DNA of 64,000 nucleotides from Hypomesus transpacificus. Lineage: Eukaryota; Chordata; Actinopteri; Osmeriformes; Osmeridae. Below are positions 36,601 through 49,767 of this stretch, in pieces. The stretch is from the NCBI RefSeq assembly GCF_021917145.1, contig NC_061080.1, positions 1,841,497-1,905,496 on the forward strand, in the 5' to 3' direction. The notes below the pieces were generated by a model, which was not told the origin of the DNA, made no database searches, and was given only the letters and a program-made list of their open reading frames with translations. A program made the translations under genes and the position numbers. Every line of letters begins with the position of its first letter. The stretch's first letter is position 1.

Positions 36601-39600
36601 AATTGAAGGAGAAGCATGGTCAAAGAATAAGTCGCACACAGTCATTAGCCAATCACAAACACGGGCCGTGGTTTATTCAAAGCAGCAATGATGTCAGATT
36701 GAACCACCTCCCTCTTTTCCCTTTCTTTAGTTCGCTGGTCCTCACCCTCTCCCCCCACCCCACCCTCCATCCATACCCTCTGTATGAAGTTCCAAAATCC
36801 AGCTGAATGGTTAATGTTTAAAACCAATGTAAACATGGCTCTGAGTGTCTCCATTGAAACCAGACTACACATTAGACATCAAGACACGCAGAGACGTCTA
36901 ACATGAACGCATTTTAAACAATAGAAATTCCTTAAAACACGGGAAAGCCCATATTCATATAGTCTTATCGTTCAAAACAAGAATGCCTCACATATATTTT
37001 CATGAAGTAAATCTGTACATTGATCTTATGAAGAGAACAGAGTCTCTTTTCTGCATGGGTCTTCTTGATACACCCACAAAGGAAGTGGCAGTCTTTTTCC
37101 CAGCCCTCAGTTGCAGCTGCTGGCCTCACAATAGGACTGTGTAAAAAGACGAAACCATACAAAGACTATGGGATTGACAGAAAGAGAGAAAACGAAAGAG
37201 AGAGAGAGTTTGAATGGGCAAAGAAATCTGACATCAACCATTTTTTTTTTCTGTTATGGAACACAAGGACAAAGAGGGAGCGGGAAGAAGAAGAGGAGGA
37301 TTTGAAAAGAGAGTAAGCCTCGGGCAGAGAAAACTCAATTCAGAGCCAGAGGGGAGAAGGGAAGCGGTCGCCAGAAGACACAAACGCAGGTCTGAGTAAG
37401 AAGACGCTGACAAGGAAATCTCATCCCGTTCCAGAAGTGTGTGTGTGTCTGTGTGTGTGTGTGTGCGTGTCTTTGGCCCTGCCTGTGTGTGTGTGGATGT
37501 CAGAGTGTGTCCGTCCTTCAGCCGCACCTCATTAGAGTCTGTGTGGAAGTGGATGAGTCATCCTGTCTGTCTGACTGACTGACCCGCCTCTCTCTCCCAG
37601 CTGCTCACAGGGCTGTGGTGATAGTGTAATCTTTGGCCTGCCTTTCCAGTCTTCTGGGAGGGGGTGGGGGTCGGGGGTGGGCCTGGGCCTGGGCATGGGC
37701 TGAATGGCCTCACCCTAACCCTAACACTAGCTTAGTATATTCCACGCCGTGCTGGTAAGCTGTCATCGGTTCATTATTGAAGCCATTAAGCTCACACACT
37801 TCCTGCTTTCCTACCTGACGTCCTGTCCTGCCGTCGAAACACGGGCGTGGCTCAGCGTGGGGCGGGGGGGGGGGGGGGGGGGGACTGTGGTACCGAGGAG
37901 GTTGGTTGCAGTCCACCTGGTTGATTGTCTCTGGGTCTTTCCGTGTGGTCTTCTCTCTTGGCCTTTGGAGAAAACAGCATTCCTTTTTTTGGGGGGGGAA
38001 TGACGCGACAGCTGCATGCGCTGCCCACAGCACAAACAAATAAACAAGCCCACACATACCCAGCGGTGGAGAGGGGTGAGACAGAGTCAGACATACTCAC
38101 ACTGACACGTCGCTGAAGTCACAGATATACGACACGAGGGTGCACAAACACACACACACGTACACACACAAACGACAGCTGAAACACAAGGATATTTCCC
38201 CAGAAAAATCCCCCGGTTTTTAATGTCCGATTCCCTGGACATTAAAAACAACACCCTTGACAACAGAACACAACTTTCTTTTGACTTTGTGAAACTTCAG
38301 GTTCATATGACACAGTGTAAACAATGATCTCACACCTTTCATTGTACCACTCTGAGTAATATCTTCACAGTTTCCTCTTCATAGTGCGATCCATTTATCC
38401 CTGTTATATTTAGATGCAGTACAGTACATGCGCCATATGAAAGAAAATAAATGTACTTGCAAAGCCGAGAGTGAGTCAGACATATTCCCAAAGACACCCT
38501 CTCTTTGTCCTCAAATAACCCAGCAACCAACACACACACACACACATATAATCAAACCGCCAACGGAAAGGCATTTAGTCTGTAAGGCATCAAGTTCAAG
38601 TTTATTACCCATTTTTAACAATTCAAATACTTGGTCCTGCTCCATCCACTCCACAAGCCCTAGCAACCTATTTACCCTGAAATAAAACAATTATAAAAAC
38701 ATTATAAAGAGTCCTTACCTACAGGAGCTGCTATACTTATCAACAATATATCTAACAAGGTGAGAATACAAAAAAGAAAGAATAATACTAAATAATTCAC
38801 AGACAACTGAGAACAACCTAAGCTAATAATAACTATGAAAGTAACAATATGTACATGTTGTAGCTGTAAGTAAACTGACTTGGTCTGGCAGTTTGGTGAG
38901 CTGGGGTTTGATGGTGGTCAGTAGCCAACAGCCTGCGAGTGGAGGCCCAGCCAGTACTATAATGTATGATCATATTAGGTTAAGTGGAGTGGAGGCAACG
39001 ATGTACTTTATCAGCTGCCAAACGCTGTCCAGGAAGTTACATCAGCAAGAAGGTCACCATGGAAATGTCTGTTGAGAATTTTCCTGCCTTGAATTTGCTC
39101 CAAGGTTGATCAGACATGCTATTATTCATATTTAAAAGGGATTATTCATATGCTCGCTTATAATGTATGTTTCTGTTGTGTGTCTGGTTATCTATTTCCT
39201 TCTGTTAACCTTGACAGGCTATTTCCTCAAGGATGTTATTGTCTGTGTCTGGAAAGCAGGAGCGATTGGTGAATCATGTGCTCCCTCTTGTGGATGTTGC
39301 AAGTAATTACAGTCAAAGGTAGAAGGAACGGTTGGGCCCTTATCTTAAATTCCAGATGCTTCTACCAGAGACTGCATGCTGGTCGGCAAGGGCCGTCTTA
39401 ACCAATATGGTGAATATTCATGCTTCAAATGAAGTAAATGAATCCAGCTGTGATTATGGAAATTCCACACAGATGGTTGGTGCTTTGCGTCATCCTTACG
39501 ACATATTATTAAATATATCCACATGGCTTTTCAGGCAGGCTTTTTTAATGTGAGGATTAGCATCGTACTGCGAGTGGTAGGCACACATTCATAATCAAGA

Positions 39601-41366
39601 TTAAAACTCAGGCAGATGGTCAACATTTTCAAATGCGGTAGGCTACTGTAAACATGGAGAAGATTTACGAATGACTAAAAACTGCAAATAGGTACATCTA
39701 AGTAGGCAGACATGTAAAAGGCAAGAAGATTTTGAATCAAGATTTACCACATGGTACACTGTTGTTTGTTGGTCAGGTTATTCAATGGTTAAGCTATGAC
39801 CTAATGTTCTTCAGACAAGGTCCTTCCCTAACCTAAGCTTTTAGATTTAACATTAGCCTTATACCCCTTTCAACATATACTAATTAGAACAAGTCTAAAA
39901 TCACCGCAAGGCAGTTTATCCGACACTGAGGAAGAAAATCCAGAGTGCGCACAACACTTGACCACTTATAGAAAAGTCCCTACATGTCAAGTCCTTATCC
40001 CCCCCCTTGTGCGTTTGTTTTTCAAGCTACAGATCAACAACTAAAAACAGACACTGAACTCCCTCTAGCGAGAAAGTCATTGGTTAGAGTTTTTATATCA
40101 GACATAGTTATCAATAAAAAACCAAACAACATAAAAACAACAGAAACAGAAACCAGAAAAATAAAAACACTGAGATGATTCTGGGTCAATAGTTCAGTGC
40201 GCCGTCTATACCGGCCTTGTTTACCTCTCCTCATCCTCTCATTTTCCCCCAGTTCATTCCAGTCTTTGTTGTTCAGACCAGTCTGAACGACAAAGTTCGT
40301 ACATTAACCACGAGCAGAGGAGGTAAAGGGAGATAGACGGAACGTTTGAAACGCCATCCGGCTTTTAAAAGATGCATGAGCTCAGTTTCCCTCCGTCCCT
40401 CGCTTACCTCCTTTAGAGAAGTGACATCCAAGTCATGCAAAATGTGACAAGACGGTTTAGTTTCCTTGGCGTGCAAGAGGAAATTCACACAGCTACTGGT
40501 CCACAATCAAATAACTTTGTTCAATATTTGGATGGTTGACAAGTGTACAGTTGACAAAAAAGTATTTACAAAACTGTGTGAGAAAACTCACCTCATTACT
40601 ACCCTGTGAACCATTTACATAAACCTGGGTGAAGTTCTGGTACTTGAGCTGAGATTGAAATAATCATATATTAAAGGTACTTCAGCTTATTCAGGAGTAT
40701 TCGGTGATCTTTCACCGTGACACACTATTTGGCAAGAGATCTGTTCAGAACCGAAGGCCAGGCAAATAGTAACACATTTTCAAGAGTTTTTGAGAAAGGA
40801 CTGCATAAGTGCTCTCTATAGAGGTAACGAGATCTGTCATTTATCATTTTCTCTAGCCTCGTAAAATACATCTCATCTACTTAAGCATCCGGACAAGATG
40901 CAAAAACCCGCTTTGTCCACGTTTTTTGTGTTGTAGTGGTACCCACTGAAGAAAGGAAGAACAAATTATAATATATACATAAAGAATTAAAATACACTGA
41001 AACTCAGATTTTGTGTCCAGTTCCCAGCATCCCCTCTCCACGGATGTGGACATGATAGTGTTAGCATGGTCCGCTAATCCAGATTTGTTAATATGGGTGG
41101 GGGCCGTGGTGCAAAACACAGGTTGGCTGACCAGCACGCAACTGCACAACATCCTGCACGACATTAACACAGACAAAACACATTCTCCTCTCCAGTTCCT
41201 TTAAGCTCGTGGTGTCGGGCCCCTGTCTGTATGTTGTTGAGCAGAGAACCTCGAAGCTTAAGTATGTGCTCATGTATGGTCCAGAGAGGATGTTGACCAA
41301 GCCAGACTGGAGTGTGCCGTGTGTCGACCACCAGAGGGCGCTGTGGGTTCAGCCACAGGAGGCGAC
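36601..41366. other. Intergenic region and mcoln1 3' UTR
   Basis: No coding exon is seen. The right part downstream of the mcoln1 stop (41366 and below) would be its 3' UTR. The first canonical minus-strand AATAAA I noticed is far off, at 38606-38601, so the real end may use a variant signal. A GT repeat lies at 37437-37467 and a G run near 37861-37882. Confidence 0.4.
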
Positions 41367-42692
41367 TCAGTTGACCAGGAGGGTGTCCTCGTATGTTGTG
41401 GTTCTGAAGAAACAAAACAAATTCAAGATTAGAGAAGAGAAAAAAAATCCTATCTATCGGTCAATATGTCAGAACAGTCACTATTTGTCAACGCATGACC
41501 AGACTCTCTCCCTTACTCCTGTGTTGCAATATATTCACACTTTGTACAGTAAACATCATTCCCGCCACCACCTCTTTGACCTTTCACCCCCAACCCCCCC
41601 ACCCCCCCGCACCTGTCGCAGCAGCAGAAGAAGGAGCAGGGCGAGGTCTCCAGCCCCCGGAACTTCCCCGAGCAGGGGGTGTCGGTGCACTCGGCGATGA
41701 AGGCGTGCAGGTCCGTGATGTGGACGGGCTCCTGGACTTGGTGCTGTGAGGGAGGGAACAGGAGGAACAAGATCGCTGTGGTGTGTGCGGAGGAGGGAAG
41801 GGGGGCGGGATCTAACACACAAGCGTATCACAGGATACGAATAGGAGCCATGAGGTGCGTGCGTGTGGGCGGCGACGCCTCCCGTAAGCCTACGCGACGC
41901 CACCGGGCGACGTGACCTCTTTTCACAACGGGGGGAGGGGGGGGCCCACCTTGATGGTCTCGTAGGCGCCGGTGATGAGCGCGATGAAGAGCGACAGCAC
42001 CATGTAGATGAAGAGGGAGATGAAGGTGTACAGGTACACCTGACTAAACACCCACACCAGCGTGCTGCTCTCCTGCAGGCCGGCGAACGTCACAAACATG
42101 TCGTCGCCGTTGATGAGCGAGAACAGACACTCCGACACCATGGAGAGGGAGCGGAACTGAGGGGGAGGGATGGGGGGGATGAGAGAGAGAGAGAGATGGA
42201 CCGAGAGAGAGAGAGAGAGAGAGATGGAAAGAAAGGAGAGGCACAGAGTGAAAGAGGCATAGAGAAAGAGAGATCGACAAACAGAATTAGAGGGAAAAAG
42301 GGGGCATATTCCTGTTTTTGTTAGCCCGTCACTTCCCTGCCCTCAGTCTGACCCAAATAAACAAACAAACAAAAAAAACGTCCAACATATTCAATTCCAA
42401 GCCTTCTGACGACTTCCGACTCCGTTCAGGTATGGAGCGAGCGTAGCAACGGGGGTGTGGGTGCCCTCGTTTGTGGAGGGGATGTGTGCTGGTCTACCTT
42501 GACGTGGTAGGGCCCCAGCACGATCCAGCCGCAGAAGCAGTAGCCCAGGTAGATGACGGCCACGCAGCAGCAGAAACGGATCACATTGGGGAACGCAGCC
42601 CGGAGGGTGACGATCAGAATCTGGGAGGCAGGGAGGGAGGGAGGGAGGGAGGGAGGCAGGGAGGGAGGGAGGGAGGGAGGGAGGGAGGGAGG

Positions 42693-42745
<53 letters not shown>

Positions 42746-42908
42746 AGGGAGGGAGGGAGGGAGGGAGGGAGGGAGGGAGGGAGGGAGGGAGGGAGGGAGG
42801 GAGGGAGGGAGGGAGGGAGGGAGGGAGGCAGGGAGGGAGGGAGGGAGGGAGGGAGGGAGTGAGGCAGGGAGGGAGGGAGGGAGGGAGGGAGGGAGGGAGG
42901 GAGGGAGG

Positions 42909-42945
<37 letters not shown>

Positions 42946-45900
42946 AGGGAGGGAGGGAGGGAGGCAGGGAGGGAGGCAGGGAGGCAGGGAGGGAGGGGCA
43001 GTCAGTCTCACATACATCAAAGCTGTGTGTGTGCTACCTGTATAAAGGCATTCACACAAGTCTGCAGTGTGCGTGTATAAGAGCGCGTCTTACATTGTAC
43101 TTCTGGAAGAAGCTGAGGTAGCGAATGACTCCAACCCACACCAGTAAGGTGGACGTTCCCAGCAGGATACCACACAGGTCATACGAGGATAAGTTCTGAC
43201 CAGGCCCAAGCAAAAACACAACACACATTTAGAGATTGTAGATGGACCACAAACTATTCAGAGTGTCACAATGAATAGGAGTGCTGACTCAAACGTATGG
43301 GGAATGACCAAGCTCTGCGGGAGCCCGATAACAACTATCAGGTGTGTGGGAGCAGGGAAACATCTAGAAACATAGAGGGCCCTGAGGACCAGGGTTAAGG
43401 ACCGACTCGACCAGGCAAACTCCTGGAGAATGCCAGGCCACACGGGGTCTCCTGGGGGGCAGCGTGGGCCCACCTTGGACTCGATGCCGATCTTGATGAA
43501 GCTGCCGGTGATGGTGAGGACGTCGCTGATGATCAGGAGGATGTACCAGCCGTTGATGAACTCCATCCTGTCCGACCAGCTCACCGGGCGGCTCAGGCTG
43601 TCCTTGAAGAACTTGACGTACTCCTGTGTGTGTGGGGGGGGGTGTGTGTGTGTGGGGGGGGGGGGATGTGAGAAGAGAGTAAGGGACTGGATGAAAATAT
43701 CTCGCTCATCAATGACTCCACACCTGGGTATTGATACAGTCCCTCCCTTCACACGCCCTCCTCCCCCTCCCCCCTCCTCCTCCTCCCCCCTCCTCCCCCT
43801 CCCCCCTCTCCCTCCTCCCCCCCCCCCTGGCCCTGCAGGGCCTCTTACGTGCTGCAGGATGACCCCTCTCAGGATGGAGCGTCCACACAGCAGCAGGGAC
43901 AGCACACACACCACCGCCACCGCCACGTCAAACGTCAGCCGCGTGTAGTTCTCCGCTACGGGGAGGGGGAAAGGACGGCGCGTCTCTTTTCTGTGTGTGT
44001 GTGTGCGTGTGTATCTCTGTGTGTGTTTTTTTGTGTATCTACATGTGTGTGTGTGTGTATCTCTGTGTGTGTGTGTATTGGTGTGTGTGTGTATCTACAT
44101 GTCTGTGTGAGTGTGTCTATATGTGTGTGTATCTGTGTGTATCTACATGGGTGTATGTATTTACATGTGTGTGTGTGTGTGTATCTGTGTGTGTGTATCT
44201 ACATGTGTGTGTACATGTGTGTGTGTATCTGTGTGTGTGTGCGTGTATCTGTGTGTGTGTATCTGTGTGTGTGTGTGCATGGTCCTCTCACCATGTCCGG
44301 ACACACTGGGGTCTTTACACTCCTTTATCGACGCCTGGTTGCCTAGGCTGATCTGCACTTTGCCGCTGTGGGCTTTGTTGTCCAACACGATCTGTTAGGG
44401 GGGAAAAGACAGCACACACGGTCCGTCCTGCTGGAACACACAGAGGCTGTACATGATCGGGGGGGTGATGGTGCGCTGAGGACCGCCGCTCACGGTTATG
44501 AAGAAGGTGTAACAGTCGGGAATCTCGTTGTTGATGATGGTTTGAATGTTGATGGCTTTCAGCTGGAACTCTATTGTCACGTTGATGAGCCTGCCGGGGG
44601 GGGGGGGGGGGGAGGGGGAGGGAGAGAGAGAGAGACAGAGAGACATAGAGAGACAGAGAGAGGGGGAGAGAGAGAGAAGGAAAATTACAAGACAAAACTT
44701 ACATAAAGTGTGTGTAGAAAACAACGTTTACTTCAGTTCATTCCACTGTTAAATTCCAAAGTGTTGTTACCAAACACAGTGGCCAGGAGGCATGGAGGAA
44801 AACATACTTGTGGAACTTGAGGGTAAAGTTCTTGTAATCGCTGGTTAAAGGCATTGGAGGGGCAGCTAGGGGAGTCACACCTATGCAGTCTGGAGACAGG
44901 ACAGACAGGCCTTAGTTTCCAGTAGATGTCTATAACACCATCAGACAGACATGATGCCATTCCCAAGATTAAAGGTAGCTTAAGGATAAAGGATATTCTC
45001 TCTCTTTCCCTCGGAAAAGCACGCTTACACATATACCGTCTTATTTTAAATGTACTCGCGTGTGTATACGCTTAAAAGAGACAGGTGATTCCCTTGTACC
45101 AGCACGTGGGGGGAGGGAGGGGGAGGGGGAGAGTGACACACCCACCGGTGACGACGCGAGGGTCTATGTTGAAGGTGTCGTTGGCCGGGTCGATGCTGCC
45201 CCTCTTGTAGTACTGCTGGCAGAGGGAGAGGGCGCTCCCGTTGTAGCCCACGCCGTACACGTACGCGTAGCGCCCCACGGTGGTCTCCGGTAACACCAAG
45301 TACTGGGGGAGAGGGGGGAGGGAATAGGGGGAAGGGTGAGGACGCGAGGCGGAAGGGTGAAAGAAGCGAAATCCTAATCAAAACACGATTAGTTTTTTTG
45401 TTTCTGGAAAAGAAACAGCCGGATAAAAGAGAAGTGGGAAGGAAATGGATCGTTCGCACGATGCAGTGGACCCTCACTGAGATGTGCAGGGGACTTTGGG
45501 GAACGGATTACACGCGGCGTGAGTTACCTGGTCGATGGCGTAGAATATGTGCTTGTAGACGTCGCCCTGCGTGTAGACGGAAAACGTGTCGTCCGAGCCC
45601 TCGTCGAAGTCCTTCAGGAAGAGGTGTTTGAAGGTCATGGTGTTCTCCTCTTTGAAGGTCACCACCATCTGGTTGCTGAGGCCAAACAGCACCAGCTTGG
45701 CAGAGGAGAAGGGTGGGGGGGGGGGGAGATAGGGGGAAGAGAGAGAGAGCGAGCGAGCGAGAAAGACAGAGTGAAGGGGTAAGAGTGAGTCATTCAACTT
45801 TTAAAGAAAGAATTATCATACATACCCACAAATGTTACATAACTTGTGTACATAATTTGTGACATAATACAGCTTTCCTATCCTACCCAAAGAGACTTCA

Positions 45901-48900
45901 TTGATTGTCAACGTGCCCTTATGGATCGACGGTGTTTGTACAGTTGGAAGGTTAACCACAGGACCGCTTAGTAAGCAACGTTTGCATCGCTTGTTATGCA
46001 TAAAAACGAGCCTGGCTTGACAGTAGTAAATCCCTACGAAAACAAAATGGCCGCCTTCCAAGGTGACCACGTCTCACCTGAACAGTGACGATGATGATCT
46101 TGAGCAGCTGCAGGCCCAGTTTGAAGGGCTTGCGCCCCTTGGCGTGGAACTTGTCGCAGGGGCTCATGAAGAAGTACTTCAGCTTCCTGCGGAGTGCCTC
46201 CTCCTCTTCCTGGTCGGCGCCCAGCCAGCTCCCCGTTGTCGTGGGTAACCGGGGGTTGCCATGGCTGTGTTCGCCCCCGCTGTCGTTGGAGCCGTAGTGA
46301 GCTACAGAGGAGAACAGCCTCTCCTTCTCTGGAGGAGAAACAGAGAGAGAGAGAGAACAGGGTTAGAATGTGAATTTCAGGATGTGAAAGTAAACTATCA
46401 GATTAACAAATGTGGGTTGAGAACGCCAGGGTAATCTGATGACCACCAGACACCACCGCAAAAAAACTCAGTCTCAGCAACTTCCCTTTTCCCTCCATTT
46501 TTCCTTTTGCAGGAGACTGAAAGGCCCGTCTCTACAATGAACACAAGGGTTGCTGCAGCGCTGACCTCTGCCCTTGTGTCACTTCACCACAACTACCCAG
46601 TCTTCCTTGGTACGTGGAAATGTGTTTGACAGAGGAAGTGAGGAGGGTGTGGAGGAGGAAGTGGATGATCTAGCACTATCCTACAGAACGATGACTGACT
46701 TCAATTTGCTTCACACTAGTGTCCTGTCTAGTGTGTCTAGTTTACTGACTAGACAAATTTACTTTTTTGTTTTAGTTGCTAAAGCTGCTCTCTTGGCGTG
46801 TTTGGACCGCGAACCAACGACAAGCTTCCGTCACCGCCCACGTGGCTGCGTGTGACAGTCCTGTACTGTCACCGCCCTGAGCACAGCCTGAAGTCCCCAT
46901 CTCTCCCAAATCCCCCAGGCTGAAAGTGTCACCGTCTGTTCCAGTTTCACTGGCTCTACACACACGCATCTGGGGGGGAAAAAGCCTCTTAAATCAACTT
47001 CTGGAGCTCAGAAGGCAGAGGCATGTCACTCAAAACAGCCTTCCCACAGCGTAAACCTTTGGCCTGGACGCGCGGGGCAGCCTGGCGGCCTTTTACGGAA
47101 GCGGAGATGGGCGGTTCTGGTTACGCATGCGAAGCTCCGCCACGCCAGAACTGAAACCATTGAAGATATTTGGGAGAGTGAGATTCCTGGGATGAGTGAG
47201 ATAGTAGGGCTGAAGCAACACCTTAACCTTCAGGTGACAGGCTCTTCAATGTTTCAGGATCGCTATCCTATACACAATTTGTCTGTGATTGATGACCTGA
47301 GTTTCTAGTAGCTTGCTGGATATGCAATGCATGTGGGTGCTGAGGTTGGCAAATTCCCTCCAGCACAACAAGTTCAACTGGTGGTTATTTTTGCGCTCAA
47401 GAAAAACATTGTCTTGTTGGGTTAGGGTTAGGATATTTTATTGATGCTTGCTGGAGATTATTGCAGCATTTTACTGAAACAGGCTATGGCACATTTGAAA
47501 AAAACCCTGACCCAACGGAATCTTTGCAGCAAATGAGGAAAGAGGAGTTGGACGTGGAAATGAACTGCTGTTCAACACACTTCTGGTGAACTTCTAGCCT
47601 GGAACACACACAAGCATGACACACCCTCCATCAGTAAAACCTTCCGCGAAAAAGTGTGATTTTTATGTGACTGTTTAAAATCCCTCCACAATGAAAAGGT
47701 TCAACTGCTACATCAAAAAAAATCTCTTCCGATTAACAGCACCTGCATTTACCTCTTCCTATTAAAAAGCACCTAGATAACCACTCTGATCTTTAGAGTA
47801 TATATGAGTGGGTAGGCGTAAGAGATAAAAGAATATAACAAATCCATCGGAGGTATACGAAGTCTGTGTCTTGAAAGGCCTCCAAAGAACTCGAGAGGCA
47901 ATAACGTTCTCCTGGCCTGCTTCAAAGGAATGTGTCACTCTCCTTCCAAACACCATTCCATGTCAAGAGACAAGCCAAGACAATAAAAGGGCAGATGTTT
48001 TATCACGGATGGGGACAAGGCGATAAGGATTAAGCAAAACAAACAGTATCAGCAATGCTGCGATACTGTCACTCAACGCAAATCAAATCCGGTGGATCAA
48101 GTTCTGAACAGGGCCAATGGAGACATACCAGCGAGCTATGCCCCGCCCCCCCCCCCACCAGCTATGTTGTCACAGCAGTGAACCTGTCAGTCAGTCACCC
48201 ACCAGATGAGGGAAATGATCTCCGTAAATCAGACAAAATCTCTGTATCAGACGGCTGGATCTGCTGCCATCCGTCTGCACTTGGCCACCCACGATCTCAT
48301 CCTGTAGGTGTTTCATGCTACAGTGCTCGCACCTCGACCACAGCACACTAATCGAGTTCACCTCCATGTCATTTCCCGTTTAACAAGAGGAACTGTTTCT
48401 GTGGTGGCCGAGATTGCGCATCGCCAAAGAAATGTGAATGACTGGACAATAAACAGAACACGTGTTGTTGACTAAAGGAATATTGTTAGTGGGGAATAGG
48501 TCTTGTTATGTAAAAGGATCCTTGATCCACGCTATAGTACCATCAAAAATCCACACGCTTTTGGTAAGCTTACGCTCTCACTTCCTGTCATAAAAGAGAG
48601 TTAAATCGGTAACGAGTTGAGGACGTTGATTTACTTTGGACAAACGTAATAAAACACACAGGTGGTGTGCTAAGCTGAGTGTCAACTGAATCAACATCTC
48701 CTGCCATACAGAAGTGACAGTTTCTAACCGCACATATTGAAAAACGTGATCTCGTGTGGACAGGGTCTGGCTCCACAGAGGGGTTATTAAAGTGCATGGA
48801 ATGGAACAATGCAAACTTTTAATGTCAGTCCGATAGTCAGACATATGGGCGGGGGGTGCAGGGCGGGGGGTGCAGACCATGGGGCAAGATCAATCTGGGA

Positions 48901-49601
48901 GAGGTCTTTGGGATGAGGGGAGGGAGGGAGGGAGGGGGGATAGACAACAATAGATTCTTTCAGCTTCAACCTGCACGGGGCACAATTACTTTTCTCTTTG
49001 GAATTCAGGCCAAATCCCTCAACAGCATTAGGGTACAATAGTATGGTAACTGCACTTACACAAAATGATGATGATCAAGCACGTTCACAAACATGTTGAT
49101 GCACAGCCTGGGTCATAATAGTTGTTTTTCAGACTTCACTTTACATGACCTACAGACTACGGATTACGTGACACACAATGTAATTCATGTGTTAGTAACA
49201 ACATCTGTTGTTGTATTATTGTCACCTCTGATAGTTATTACTTTTCCGTCGCTAAAGCGTTGCAATCACACTGTTAATGCTAACATTTGAACATGTGCAT
49301 AGCATTTTAGGACGTTATCGTCTGGGACGAAAAACTAAACTTGTGGTCTACAACCTGCTGCAGTAACGTTAAGAAACGTTGGCGACACGAGCTTGAATAA
49401 CATGTAGAATCCGTGATCCTCATTTGATAATTAAAAGCTCAGTGATACAACATATGATACATACATTAAAGCTAAAATAATTAACATCAGAAACAGTAAC
49501 ATTAAAGTCGCAACTCCTGGAAAATGCAAAAGCTAGCCAGCTAGCCGGGCAGCGGCATACATACCTCCTGAGACATCGTTGATCACGGTTGAGGAAGCCA
49601 T
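41367..49601 (-). CDS. mcoln1: Mucolipin-1 (TRPML1), lysosomal cation channel
   Basis: Fourteen coding exons on the minus strand fit in phase: 49601-49565, 46328-46078, 45695-45528, 45302-45146, 44889-44808, 44590-44494, 44391-44292, 43955-43849, 43623-43474, 43195-43094, 42620-42498, 42156-41950, 41743-41613 and 41403-41367. They encode 582 aa (human 580). TRPML1 releases Ca2+, Fe2+ and other cations from late endosomes and lysosomes and is opened by PI(3,5)P2. Visible are the N-terminal basic lipid-site segment [17 protein letters not shown], the first membrane helix, the luminal domain with several N-x-S/T sites, the S2-S4 region, and the pore filter NGDD within [11 protein letters not shown]. 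The C-terminus has the CSFFCCC cysteine cluster (palmitoylated in human) and ends TLLVN. Compared with human, the N-terminal lysosome signal ERLL reads ERLF, R57 is His, and the luminal proline loop is shorter. Two CLEAR-like E-boxes precede the start. Confidence 0.95.
42622..42997. repeat. GGGA/GGCA tetranucleotide array in mcoln1 intron 10
   Basis: About 375 bases of GGGA and GGCA units in blocks, with few interruptions. On the transcribed strand it is a CCCT/CCTG pyrimidine-rich array that runs right up to the acceptor AG of the exon starting at 42620. Confidence 0.95.
43991..44279. repeat. Compound GT / ATCT(A) repeat in mcoln1 intron 7
   Basis: About 290 bases of (GT)n blocks broken at intervals by ATCT or ATCTACAT. 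It nearly fills the intron between the exons ending at 44292 and starting at 43955. Confidence 0.9.
46329..49564 (-). other. mcoln1 intron 1
   Basis: About 3.2 kb between the first coding exon (12 full codons) and the second. No coding exon or known element was recognised on either strand. The acceptor region TTTCTCCTCCAGAG has two AGs two bases apart; the second keeps the frame. Confidence 0.7.
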
Positions 49602-49743
49602 GTAAATGTCTTAAAACTATGCATAAATACACATAAAATGTGAACAGTGTCACAATAAATACACATCAATGTTCCAATCAGGATCCAATCAGGTCTATGT
49701 TACTGCCCTAGACTATACTGAAACAGCACTTCCTCCGACCAAA

Positions 49744-49767
49744 GTCATGTGACGCACGCCATGTGAC
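49744..49767 (-). promoter_or_regulatory. Pair of CLEAR/TFEB-type E-boxes upstream of mcoln1
   Basis: GTCATGTGAC at 49744-49753 and CCATGTGAC at 49759-49767 lie about 145-165 bases upstream of the mcoln1 ATG. The CLEAR consensus bound by TFEB/TFE3/MITF is GTCACGTGAC; the first site differs only by T for C in the core and equals the MITF M-box type TCATGTGA. Human MCOLN1 is an established TFEB target, so function is plausible. Confidence 0.55.

Noticed and set aside
37711-37724. CCCTAACCCTAAC telomere-like repeat
   Set aside because: Only two units; too short to suggest an interstitial telomere.
42391-43121. Open frames of 175-222 codons on both strands made of PSLPP or GGREG repeats
   Set aside because: They are translations of the GGGA/GGCA microsatellite in mcoln1 intron 10.
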